Origin: Benincasa hispida
Taxonomy: Eukaryota; Streptophyta; Magnoliopsida; Cucurbitales; Cucurbitaceae
Assembly: GCF_009727055.1 (NCBI RefSeq)
Contig: NC_052354.1
Coordinates: forward strand, 45,225,830 to 45,289,829
DNA length: 64,000 nt
Direction: 5' to 3'
The translations under genes and the position numbers were made by a program. Positions within the stretch are counted from its first letter, which is position 1; each line of letters opens with the position of its first letter. The notes beneath the pieces were generated by a model that made no database searches, was not told where the DNA came from, and was given only the letters and a program-made list of their open reading frames with translations. This document shows positions 49,501 to 59,935 of this stretch, piece by piece.

Positions 49501-50600
49501 GACATATTGTTTTTTTTTTTTGTAATAAAAAAAAAAAGTAAAAACCGTATAATTGAATGAAATTATCAAAAAGTTATCTTTCATCTTCAAAATTTGGGAA
49601 CTGAAAAATGTAAAAATTTGTATTTTTTTTTTTTTTTAAATCTTCTTTTCTAATCCGGATAAGCAAATATAAGTATAGTAACAGATATCGACAAATTGTT
49701 GAGAAAATAAATCATAAAATTTTACATGGACGCCAATTTTCATAGGGATAAAAAACCTTATTATAAACACTATTATTTCATAAAAGAGAATTTATCTAGA
49801 CACATTCTTTTTAGATGTACTAGTCAAAATACAACCCACGTAAAATATTGTAATTCTAATTATGATTTTTTAACCAGTAATAAATAAATATTATACAATT
49901 TTATTATAGTTACCATCAATTTTAAAAGATAGATAATGTAATAACTTTTAGTTTAATGTTCTCATATTATCGCCTGTCTAAAAAAAATCTTATATCTAGT
50001 ACAAAGTGAGAAAAAGTGTTCTAATAATTAAAATTTTGAATTAATATGTTAATATTCCAATGTTGTAATATATATAATGCAATAATTTTTATTATAATGT
50101 CATTATATATCTACTATGAAGTCACACGAAAGAATACATTGTTTCATCACATTAATTACTACTTTCATTCAATTAATTTCTCTCTTTTTTCTCCCTAAAC
50201 TTTGGATCTCATGGAATTATTTTTTAAGAATGTAAATGCAAGTATTTATTTATTTTTCTTTTACATGTGTATCTCACATATATATTGGAAGAATCAATGC
50301 ACCAATTCGATGTGTGTAACCACCTCCACCTTGAACAGATGCATCCAATTATTCGACCTAAGGCTTTATTTTTTGAATTTACAAATTTATTCTCTAAACT
50401 AAAAATTGGAAAAGTCACCTCTATTGTCTTTTAAATGGACACCTACACTTGAAAAGTTTCAACCACTCGACAAAGGGCAATATAAAAATTTGTGAAAAAT
50501 ATAAGGGCAAAAGGGACATGTAAAGATTCTCCTTACGTAGCCCTTTTAATATAGTAGAGATTAATCAAATTAGTAATTACAATTAGTAGCATTTTTAGGA
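49501..50600. other. AT-rich intergenic region
   Basis: Two poly-T or poly-A runs near 49510-49540 and 49623-49638. No gene supported. Frames at 50202-50418 on the two strands mirror each other and have no features. Confidence 0.55.
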
Positions 50601-50624
50601 ATAATAACCAAGTGTATAACATCA

Positions 50625-50800
50625 TTTTTAAAAAATTACAAATATAGACAAATCTATCAACAATAGAGTTCTATCGTTGATAGAACCTCAAGTCTATCAA
50701 CGATAGACTTCTATCGTTGATAGAATCTTACCAGTGATATGGTCTATCACTGATAGACTATTTAAATTTGGTCATATTTACAATTTTATTTTACATTATG
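50625..50800. repeat. Palindromic hairpin repeat (TCTATCAACGATAGA family)
   Basis: ACAAATATAGACAAAT on the left and ATTTGGTCATATTTACAA on the right flank a core with repeated TCTATCAACGATAGACTTCTATCGTTGATAG and CAGTGATA...TATCACTGATAG palindromes. The core can fold into several stems. The outer motif resembles the unit of the satellite at 35612-36231 and the short hairpin at 46075-46165. Confidence 0.65.
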
Positions 50801-50869
50801 TTATATCTACTAATACTTTGGGTCTAATGTGTTTATTTGCAACTGTCTCGTGCTTGGTAATCATTCAAA

Positions 50870-51320
50870 ATAAATTTTAGAAAAATAAATTTATAAAACA
50901 AATTTGTAAAAAATAATTTGATTTAGGATAAATAAGTCACTTCGAAACCAATTTTTTTTAAAAATGAATTTTAAGTATTTAATGGATAATTTCCCCCTAA
51001 TTTGTATGAGAAACTCCTACCACTATCGCAATCAAACTCTAACCGTCGTCGGCCAATCTCAGGCAACCTCCTTCAATGATCGTTGTCGGCCAACTCCGGC
51101 TACGACTTTAAGAGACTGCCACAGACAAATTCCTTTACAGTAATTTGGCATTTATAAAAATATTTTAGTATGTAACAAACCAAACAAACTTGTATATAAA
51201 AACACTTTTGAGAATGAGTTGCCAAGCGCATGTGTTTTTTTATTTTAAAGAATCTTTATTAAAAGTGTTTAAATGAAAAATGAATTTTAATTTTTTTCCC
51301 CTAAGTCATTCCAAACATGT
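50870..51320 (+). repeat. Dispersed repeat, copy 2 (partner at 25060-25520)
   Basis: Same block order as 25060-25520: an AAATAATTTGATTTAGGA-like start, a GC-rich centre (ACCGTCGTCGGCCAA), then ACAAACCAAACAAACTTGTA and an AAGCGCATG-like tail. Noncoding. Confidence 0.5.
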
Positions 51321-51382
51321 CCATAATTTATTAATAATCATTGGCTAAAATTAATTAAATAACTAACTATAATTGCAAAGTT

Positions 51383-53387
51383 TATGATGTTGGAGTTGAT
51401 GCCCTAAATCTCGTAGGGACCTATAGTTTGTAAACACTTGTATGAACAAACATTTATGAGATTAATAATATTTTGATATTTTATTCATTTTGTCTATGAA
51501 ATATATGATATTTTAGTTGCATTAACCACAAACCAACAAACTAACATTCATGGTTATCATTGTAACTTAAACATGTATGTGGAGACATACAAATGGATCA
51601 TGTTTAAGTGATAACCTAAATAATTTGTTGTATATGGATAAGGCTGGATACCTTATCCTGGTGACACTACGAGTATGACCTATTTTGTAGGTGTTACAAA
51701 TGTTGTAAAGTGCTACAAATGATCTGATCTTGATCATTCATGCATTAGATATGTGAGGGGGGATATTCTATACAAAGGAGTTTGTATAAGACCAGACCAC
51801 GAAATGTTAGTCTCGTTATATAACGCCGTTCATAATTGAGACTTTCATTTAACTAGGATGACCATAGGTAACATGACCTTAATCTTGAGTGAGTTGTGAA
51901 CTCCTGCCTATGGAGGCGGTCGTTTGATTTGCATGGATGAGAGTGGCCAAATCGCCGACTCAACAAGTCTACCATTTTGGGGATTCATCTAATTGAGGAG
52001 CTGAGAACTCAGCTACACAAGATGGAATTCACTCATTCCTCGAAGCAAGGGTAAATAGATAAATTGCTTCCTTAAGGGTCGATTTTGGGTCTTGAACAAT
52101 GTGGCACCACACTCTCTCTTGGCCTAAGAGAGATTTAGTCATAGTGGGACTATGATATATTATTCACTAGAGGGATTAGTGGTACCTAAGGAGTTAGATG
52201 TAACTATAGAGGAAAAATAGTAATTTGGCCCAGTTGTACTTACGAGCGATTTGTGAAGGGTCATCGTACTGTTGATTAGCTATCTGTAATGCGAAAAGTG
52301 CAATTGTCGATCTTTAGTGGAGTGCCAATAGTTAACGGATGGTGGATAATATGATTAAAAAGTTTAATAGGTTATTCACATACCGTTGGTGCTTCAAGCT
52401 ACAGGTCCATTAGGTCCCCTTGGTAGCTCAATGGATTTAGTTGGGAATCAGTTTTTTGGTTAATTTGAAATGTTCAAATTAACAAGAGGGAATTTGATTA
52501 TATATGATATAATTAAATTAATTGAATTATATATGATATAATTAACATAATGTTGATACATTATTGTTTGTTTGGTGAAATAAATATTTGAATATGATTC
52601 AAATATATTTTTTTATGAATAAGATTCATAGTTATTAGTTTAATATAAATATGATTTATATTAAATGCCATAAAATAGAGAAAAAGAACTATGGTTTACA
52701 TATTGTATATGATGCAATATTAAAACTATAGGTTATAAATATAATATGATAAGTTGGTTATCACATTTATTTATAATTTATTAATTATTTGATAATCAAA
52801 TCATTTTTTCTCCAAAACCACCGTTAGTGGGGAGTGATTCGGTTGTGTGGCAAAATGGGATATATGAAATATGATTTTATTATTCCAGGGTATCCGAGTT
52901 ACACGATAAGAGCACTACTACACGATTGTTGTTGAGAGCCTATGCGATAGACTCGTTTCCCTAAACGATCAAGAGACTTTGCTATGTGATACCTTTGCCT
53001 TCTACTCGATCGTCTTCCTTTTCCAACTTCAAACTTCCTCTCTAACCAAAATTAGCCAGAGTCCACCACTCCTAGATTCTCACCGAGAATACAAGGTCCT
53101 GAAATGGTAGTGTCCCTGTTTGGTTCGAGTTTGCTTACTACTGTTCAAGGGAATTCGTGACTTGTTCAACGCTTTGTGAACGAGTTAGATTGAGGAATTA
53201 ACTTGAAGAATGGTTATTCAAAGGTATAATCTCTAAACTCTTGTTTATTATTTAGAAAGCATGCTCTAATCTAGTTTTATGCATAATATGTTCTTATTAA
53301 CTATAAATGTTTGCGTTCAATCTAAATGGGATTTGGACGATCCGCTTCCGCTCAAAGGTTCTCTGTAAAAAGAGTTCCTTCATATGG
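51383..53387 (+). mobile_element. Solo LTR 5 (copia)
   Basis: The LTR at 51388-53382 (1995 bp) begins TGTTGGAGTTGATGCCC and ends AGAGTTCCTTCA. Flanks are TATGA (51383-51387) and TATGG (53383-53387), a target duplication with one mismatch. No primer-binding site or internal region follows. A few CGATCG motifs lie near 52920-52995. Confidence 0.82.
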
Positions 53388-53680
53388 TACTATAAGGAAT
53401 AAAAAAAAAAAAGCACTGGCAAAAAAACTCAATATTCAAAGGACAAAATTTTCGGAGAAATTTTATTTGATTTCTGATATCGATGTTTGAATGATATAAA
53501 TACAATTTATACAAAGGAATTCCTTTGATTTAGGAAAATAAATAATAAAGAATAAATTCATAGAAAATAAAAGGAATATACAGATGACTACACACATTTA
53601 GGAGTAAGATTATTCCTCTCAACAAATTCTCAACAGATTGGAGTTTTTGGAATGCTATGATGTGGCCTAGTTAAACAATG
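53388..53680. other. Short AT-rich spacer
   Basis: Lies between solo LTR 5 and the gypsy relic. Contains an A-rich run near 53400 and no recognisable feature. Confidence 0.5.
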
Positions 53681-53689
53681 ACTACTTGA

Positions 53690-53954
53690 CGACATGGCAG
53701 GTATCGATGATGACATGGCATATCCTTTCAGTGGGCCCGTTATGTAGGCCAACCCAAGTTCGGAACTTCATTGGGACGATGCCGAGTTTAAGTGGGGGAG
53801 AGTGTTGCAAGCCAACGAGAATGAAAGTGGATAGCACCCCCAAGTTTGTCATCGAGGACGATAATAGTTTAAGTGGGGGAGGATGCCACAATCTAACTTT
53901 GAGATAGTAGATTATGAACCCACATGTACAGACATTGCAGTGGCGACACGTAAG
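53690..53954 (+). pseudogene. Ty3/gypsy-like 3' end relic with doubled polypurine tract
   Basis: GTTTAAGTGGGGGAG occurs at 53786-53800 and again at 53867-53881, each after a CATTGGGACGATGCCGA- or CATCGAGGACGATAATA-like stretch typical of the end of plant gypsy polyproteins (reads VIEDDNSLSGGGC in one frame). This looks like the pol end and polypurine tract of an old gypsy element, tandemly duplicated with an 81-bp period. No domain of pol is left. Confidence 0.5.
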
Positions 53955-55274
53955 TGAAGGAAATCGGATTTGAGATTTCCATGAGCAGCGGAAGTAAGAT
54001 TATTCCAAATCACAATCATGAATGAACAATATATTTACAGTCGACTTCAAAACAAACAGTTATGCGATTCATACAGAAATTACAGCATGAAAAACTACAA
54101 CTAAACAAAGATCAAACTCTATGCACATTTGAATATGCGTCTCCACGCTCCGTTGCGCGATCGCTCGAACAATCAGCAACCTCGAACGCTCGATCTACAC
54201 GACCGCAAAACACAGCACGAACACCGCGCTCGTCCTCAGTGATAGCCTCGGCCACGACCTCCTCAACAACAACATGAACGACCTTTAGAAAACCTCGATG
54301 GTGTCGAGTTGAGTCTGACACCACCAACAAGGCGACCTTGGTATTCTCGGTGTGAAAATCCAAAGGGTGGACTCTGTTCGGACTTAGAATGAGGCAGACA
54401 AAGGAGAAAACACCGATCATGTACACGACTAGACAAGCGGAAGATGACGGAGACCTATCATATAGGTGAATGCCCAAACGTTTAGATAAAGCTAAGCGAT
54501 CGTCTAGCAAAAGCTATGTGATCGTTTAGCTCGGTATGTCGCCTACAAACTTTACACGATCGTTTACTTTGGGCAAGCGATCGTTTAGCAAAACTATGCA
54601 ATCATTTAGTATATACTGCATGATCGTTTAGCTCGCCACCGCACGATCGTTTAACTCGTCCAACTGTCGTTTAGTAAATCCGTATTTACTTGACGACTAC
54701 CGTGAGATCCCTTTTTTTTTGCCGAGAGAATTTTCAAATACTTTTATCAACCTTTTGTAAAAACTCCTTTTCAAAATAGAAAAACCACTTTCCTTTTAGA
54801 CTCACGGTTACCATGAATCCAATATTTGGTTATTAAAGAAAAAGAATTAATTATCCAATAATTAATATTATTATAAATATAAATGATAACCAACTTATCA
54901 TACTATATTTATAACCTATAGTTTTAATATTTCATCTCATGAAACATATAAATCATAGTTCTTTTTCTATTCCATGGTACTTAATGTAAATCTCATTTAC
55001 ATCAATCCTCCACTAGATGTATTTCATACATCATACCGATTATATCATATATATAATCAAAATATCTCTTCTCAATTTTAACATTTCAAATCAACACCAA
55101 TAACTGATCCTCAACTGAGTCCATTGAGTTACCAAGAGGACCTCATGGACCTATAGCTCAAAGCTCCAACGGTATGTGAATAACTAACTAAACTCTTTAG
55201 TCACGGGATCCACCATCCGTAACTGCCAAACACTCCATTAAAGACTGATAATTGAACTCTCCTTATCACAGATA
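53955..55274 (-). repeat. Older inverted copia LTR, left part (fragment 6)
   Basis: Begins TGAAGGAAATCGGATTTGAG, contains the CGATCGTTTAG array at about 54470-54690, and breaks off after TTATCACAGATA, where element C starts. Other LTRs continue there with TATTTCTATGT-like sequence, so this LTR appears to have been split by the insertion of C. The opposite frames 54062-54277 and 54112-54510 are LTR sequence. Confidence 0.75.
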
Positions 55275-56685
55275 TGAAGAAAATCGAGACGATGATTTCC
55301 GTGAGCAGTGGAAGCAAGACTATTCCAAATTACAATCATGACTCAACAATACATTTACAGTCGACTTCAATACAAGCAATTATACAAATATATAGAGAAA
55401 TTACAGCATGAACTATAAATATACAAAGAGACAAACTCTATACGAACATCGGCAGAAGCGTCTCCATGCTCTGATGCGCACTTTAATTGAACAACAGCGA
55501 CCACGAACACTCGATCTACACAACCGCAACATCGTAAGAACACAGCACGAACTCTTCAGCTCATTCTCAACGATCTCCTTGGTCACGAACTCCTCCGCAA
55601 CAGCGAACAACCTCCAGAAAACCTCGACGGTGTCGAGTTAAGTCTGACACCACCAACAAGGCGACCTTGGTATTCTCGGTGTGAGAATCCAGAAGGTGGG
55701 CTCTGTTTGTACTTGGTGTGAGGCGGACGAACGGAGGAAAGACAGGTCGTGTACACAACGAGTTAAGTGGGAGAAGTGGAGACTAGTCGTAAGTTCGATA
55801 TCCGTGTTTAGATAAAAACCTATGCGATCGTCATAGCAAAAGTATGCGATCGTTAATCTATCATCTTATGCTCCGTCGATTCTACACAATCGTTTACGCT
55901 TAGGCCAGCGATCGCCCTAAGTCAAAGCTATCGCGCATTTAGTAAAATAGTACGATTGTTAGCTAGCATCTGCACGATCGTTTATGTTAGCCATACCGTC
56001 ATCTTAGTAATATCTATTATTTACTTGCACGAAACTTCCGTGAGTTTTTTTCGTCTAAGGAAAAACTAAAAAACTTTCAAACTTTGCAAAAAACCTCTCT
56101 TTCAAATAGGAAACCGACTTTTCTTTAAAAACCTCAGGTTACCATTAATACAAATAACCACCCACTATATATGGTTATTTTAAAAGAAATGTATTCAATT
56201 ATCTAATAATCAACTATTATTATAATTATGAGAATGATAACCTAGGTCGTTTAGGTGAGATGCAAATCTCAGTTATCAACAGCTTGTTTTAGTACAAGAG
56301 TCTAGTCATCTCTGTTAGGACTTATACAAACTCTTTGTATAGGACACCCCCACTCCACGTCTCCACATGAATGGTCAGGATCAACCATCTGTAGTAGTTT
56401 ACAACACTTGCAAACCTCTACAAAGTGAGCCGTATCCGTAGTGTCACCAGGATCAGGTATCCCACCTTAATCCTTATACTACAAACTGATTTAGGTTATC
56501 ACTTAAGGCATGATCCACTTGTATATCACATATACATACTTAAGTTCACATAAGATAACCAAAGAGTTTTGTTTATTGGATATGAGTAAATGCCAGAATT
56601 AAATAACACTTGTTTTATTCATTTAATAATGTGCATCTTTACAAAACAATGAGATTCCGGGAGAATTGGGACACCAATCTCAACA
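55275..56685 (-). repeat. 3' LTR of element C, internally deleted
   Basis: Begins TGAAGAAAATCGAGACGATG and ends ACCAATCTCAACA next to the polypurine tract. At about 56240 the sequence jumps from AATGATAACC to a GGTCGTTTAGGTGAGATGCA filler, losing several hundred bases that other LTRs have at this place. The CGATCG array lies at about 55790-56010. Frames at 55408-55758 are LTR sequence. Confidence 0.82.
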
Positions 56686-56700
56686 ATCTCCCACTTGTCC
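56686..56700 (-). other. Polypurine tract of element C
   Basis: Reverse strand reads GGACAAGTGGGAGAT directly before the 3' LTR. A second similar tract, GGGCAAGTGGGAGATG (56762-56777), lies about 75 bp upstream near the end of pol, and between them is a hairpin ACTAGGGCATACCCTAGT (56742-56759). Confidence 0.75.
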
Positions 56701-56777
56701 TAATGACTCAGGAGATTAATGTACAATACAATATATAATAAACTAGGGCATACCCTAGTATCATCTCCCACTTGCCC

Positions 56778-57340
56778 TAGACAAGATGCCGCATGTCCTG
56801 CAGACCCAGACTCTCTAGGTGACCTTCGAACACTTTAGCCGTGAGGGCCTTTGTAAAGGGATCAGCAACGTTGTGCTTCGATGCGATCTGCTCGACTATC
56901 ACATCACTGCGACGCACAATCTCCCTTATCAGGTGCTATTTCTGTTCTATGTGCTTACCTTGACGATAACTCTGAGGCTCATTCGAATTTGTCACAACCC
57001 CGTTGTTATCACAATAAAGAGTGATAGACAAATCCATATTTGGAATAACTTCCAAATCTGTAAGGAACTTCTTCAGCAAAACAGCCTCTTTAGCTGCTTC
57101 AATAGCCACTACGTATTCGACTTCCATAGTAGAGTCCGCAATGCATCCTTGCTTGATGCTTCGCCAAACTACAACCCCTCTATTCAGAGTAAACACCGAC
57201 CCCGATGTCGATTTACGAGAATCTCGATCGGTTTGAAAGTCAGAGTTCATGTATCCTGTAAGGATCAGTTTCTTATCTCCATACACAAGCATGTCGGGTC
57301 TGGTACACAACATTGCATACATCAAGTTTCCTACAGCAGA
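56778..57340 (-). pseudogene. RNase H domain of pol (element C)
   Basis: Reads YAMLCTRPD, then directly MLVYGDKKLILTGYMNSDFQ. Compared with element A, 36 residues (from I-C-Y-A-V to R-R-M-R-D-Y) are deleted in frame. The catalytic T-D-S-D is M-N-S-D, so the first Asp is Asn. STMEVEYVVA and LYCDNNGVV follow. A stop after K-H-I-E-Q-K precedes the terminal ADPFTKALTAKVFEGHLESL block; pol ends at TAG 56778. Confidence 0.87.
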
Positions 57341-58222
57341 AGCATAGGGAATCTATTTCATTTCCTCAACCTTTTGAGGTGTCTTAGGACGTTGATCCTC
57401 AGACAGAATGATTCTATGCCTGAAAGGTAATAAACCCTTCTTGGAATCCTGCATCCTATACCTGATCAACATTTGATCAATGTACGATGTCTGAGATAAG
57501 GCTAACTGGTTTTTCGTGCGATCCCGAATGATCTGGATCCCTAGAACATACTGTGCCTCACTCAAATATTTCATTTGGAACTGGGTAGCTAAGCAACTCT
57601 TAATGTCAGTCATATATCCTACATCATTCCCAATGAGTAAGATATCATCCACATACAGTACCAGGAAAGCTACTGAGTTGTTGATGATCTTCTTATAAAC
57701 AAAAGGCTCATCAATGTTCTGGTCAAAGCAAAACGACTTGACAGTAGTGTCAAATCTGGTGTTCCAAGATCGAGATGCTTGTTTCAGCCCATAAATGGAC
57801 CTATTAAGCTCGTAAACTCTTTGCTCTTGATCTGGAACTACGAACCCCTCTAGTTGAGTCATATAGATGGTTTCCTCAAGATTACCATTCAAAAAGGCAG
57901 TCTTGACGTCCATTTGCCATATTTCATAATCATAAAATGTGGCTATAGACAGGACAATCCTAATAGAATTAAGCATTACAACAGGTAAGAAAGTTTCCTC
58001 ATAGTCAACTCCCTTAACCTAGGTATAACCCGTTGCCACGAGTTTAGCATTAAAGGTTTGCACCTTTCCATCTACACCTCTCTTTCGCTTATAGATCCAC
58101 TTACACCCAATAGGTCTTACCCCATCAAGTGGATCAACAAGCTCCCAGATGTTATTGAAGTATGTAGACTCCATTTCATGGTTCATGAACTTAACCCAAT
58201 CATCTTTGTCAACATTCTCCAT
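57341..58222 (-). pseudogene. Reverse transcriptase domain of pol (element C)
   Basis: The N-terminal part has WELVDPLDGVRPIGCKWIYK and FNAKLVATGYT, then a TAG stop (58019-58021). A second frame (57353-57976) carries the palm motifs MDVKTAFLNGNLEE and FLVLYVDDILLIGND, with the catalytic Asp pair intact, then YVLGIQI and SQTSYIDQML. It would copy the element RNA into DNA. Only one or two stops separate it from a full copia reverse transcriptase, so it is the best preserved part of C. Confidence 0.9.
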
Positions 58223-58968
58223 TGCTTTCTTAAAAAATCATGGATCCTCGACCCCATCATTCGTAATGACGTTTTGGGCTTCAATCAAACCCATGTAGCG
58301 ATCCGGCGGGTTCATAACCCTCCCACTACGTCAAGGCAATCTCAACTCTTAAGCTGGTTGACTAGACGTTCCGACTTTAATAACTCTTATTGATCCGTCG
58401 GCCTGTTCAATAACTCTTGTTGAACCCTCAGCAGTCTCAGTCTCACTTGAGATCTCACGTAAAACGAGCTTACTTCGTGGCTTATGATCCTTCATGTGAT
58501 CTTCTTCCAAGAAGATAACATTAGTGGAAACAAACACTTTGTTCTCACTTGGATCATAGAAGTATCCTCCTCTTGTTTCTTTGGGATAACCTATAAAAAG
58601 GCAAACCTTTGAATGCGGTTCCAACTTCTTTGGGTTAGTCACTAGCACATGTGTCGGACAGCCCAAATCCTGAAGTGGCGTAAACTACCTTTACGGCCTC
58701 TCCGTAGCTCAATAAGTGTTTCAGAAATACTTTTTAAGGGAACGTTGTTCAGGATATAACATGCAGTCTGCACTGCATAACCCCAAAACGAGTCTGGAAA
58801 ATGAGCAAAACTCATCATAGACCGAACCATATCCAACAAGGTCCTATTTCTCCTTTCTGATACACCATTCTGCTGAGATGTACCTGGGGCCGAGAGTTAG
58901 GATGCAATCCCATGTTCTATCATATAGTTCTGGAATTGGAGATCCCTATACTCTCCACCATGATCAAA
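58223..58968 (-). pseudogene. Integrase, C-terminal half (element C)
   Basis: After a stop that replaces the usual Arg, FDHGGEY retains the second catalytic Asp. SAPGTSQQNGVSERRNRTLL contains the catalytic Glu, followed by SFWGYAVQTACYILNNVPLK. A frameshift near 58650 leads into GCPTHVLV-TNPKKLEPHSKV-CLFIGYPKETRGGYFYDP, the copia integrase C-terminal region, then an acidic linker. The region links integrase to reverse transcriptase. Confidence 0.85.
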
Positions 58969-59780
58969 TCATAGTGTTTTTATCTTTTTACCTAACAAGT
59001 TTTCAATTTCAGCCTTATACTTCTTGAACTTGTCAAGAGCTTCAGACTTACGTTGCATTAGGAAGAGATACCCAAATCTTGAATAATCATCTATGAAAGA
59101 GATGAAATATTCATACCCACCTCGAGCTCTAATATTTATCGAACCACAAAAAGCTGAATGTACAAACTCCAAGGCTTTATTGGCTCTGTAACCTTTTCCA
59201 ATAAAAGGTCTTTTGGTCATCTTGCCTCCAAGGCATGATTCACACACCGGCAAGAAGTTTTCTTCTAAACTCTTTAGAACTCCACTCTTCACCAACTTTT
59301 CAATCCTATTAAGGTTGATGTGACCTAACCTTAGATGCCCAAGATGGGCGTTTTCCTTTGGAGAAACCTTTGGTCTTTTAGCTGTTGTTGTCGTACTAAA
59401 CATTTCCGTGTTAAACAAGGCTTTTATGACTAACGACCTTAGTACATATAAATTATTTTCCATTGAACTAGAACCAATCTCCATTCCATTCTTGAAAATA
59501 AACACTTCATTCTCAGAAAAGAAGACAGTATAGCCTTGTTCAATGAGACAATAAATCGAGATTAAGTTCCTTTTAATATGAGGAACTACAAAAACATTAT
59601 CCAGTAACATATAATATTTCTTGTCAATAAATAACTTCAGCCTGCCTACAGCAACAGCTAAAACAACCTCTCCATTACCAACTCGAAGAGTCATCTCTCC
59701 CTGTGGCAACGTTTTCCAGGAACTAAATCCTTGGAAAAAGGAACTGACATGATTGGTAGCACCTGAATCTAGGATCTAGG
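58969..59780 (-). pseudogene. Protease and integrase, N-terminal part (element C)
   Basis: Starts just after a TAG codon with ILDSGATNHVSSFF, an intact aspartic protease motif. Then comes the GAG-pre-integrase region, the zinc-binding site (H-L-R-L-G-H ... C-E-S-C), and KALEFVHSAFCGSINIRARG. In copia integrases this last motif is H-S-D, so the first catalytic Asp is Ala here. FISFIDDYSRFGYLFLM follows. The frame ends in a stop at 58966-58968, replacing the Arg of the R-S-D-H-G-G-E motif. Confidence 0.88.
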
Positions 59781-59935
59781 CAGAATGATCATTCTCTACC
59801 AGACATGTCTCCAAGACCAATAAATCATATTTATTGTCTTGTCTCCTCTTTTGGAGAGTAGTGGGATGGAGGTGGTTTGCCATGAAATTTGTTTCACATG
59901 ATTCTTTCCAGTGTAATAAATCGGTCATTTTTAAA
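59781..59935 (-). pseudogene. Gag-deletion junction frame (element C)
   Basis: An ATG on the reverse strand near 59930, at the same place after the leader as the gag ATG of element A, opens MTDLLHWKESCETNFMANHL and runs through a short unfamiliar segment into DNKYDLLVLETCLVENDHSA, which matches the segment before the protease in element A. Essentially all of gag (UBN2 core and zinc knuckle) is gone. A TAG follows before the protease motif. Confidence 0.6.

Noticed and set aside
56819..57430. 203-codon forward frame
   Set aside because: Antisense to the RNase H and reverse transcriptase of element C, which are clearly recognisable on the reverse strand.
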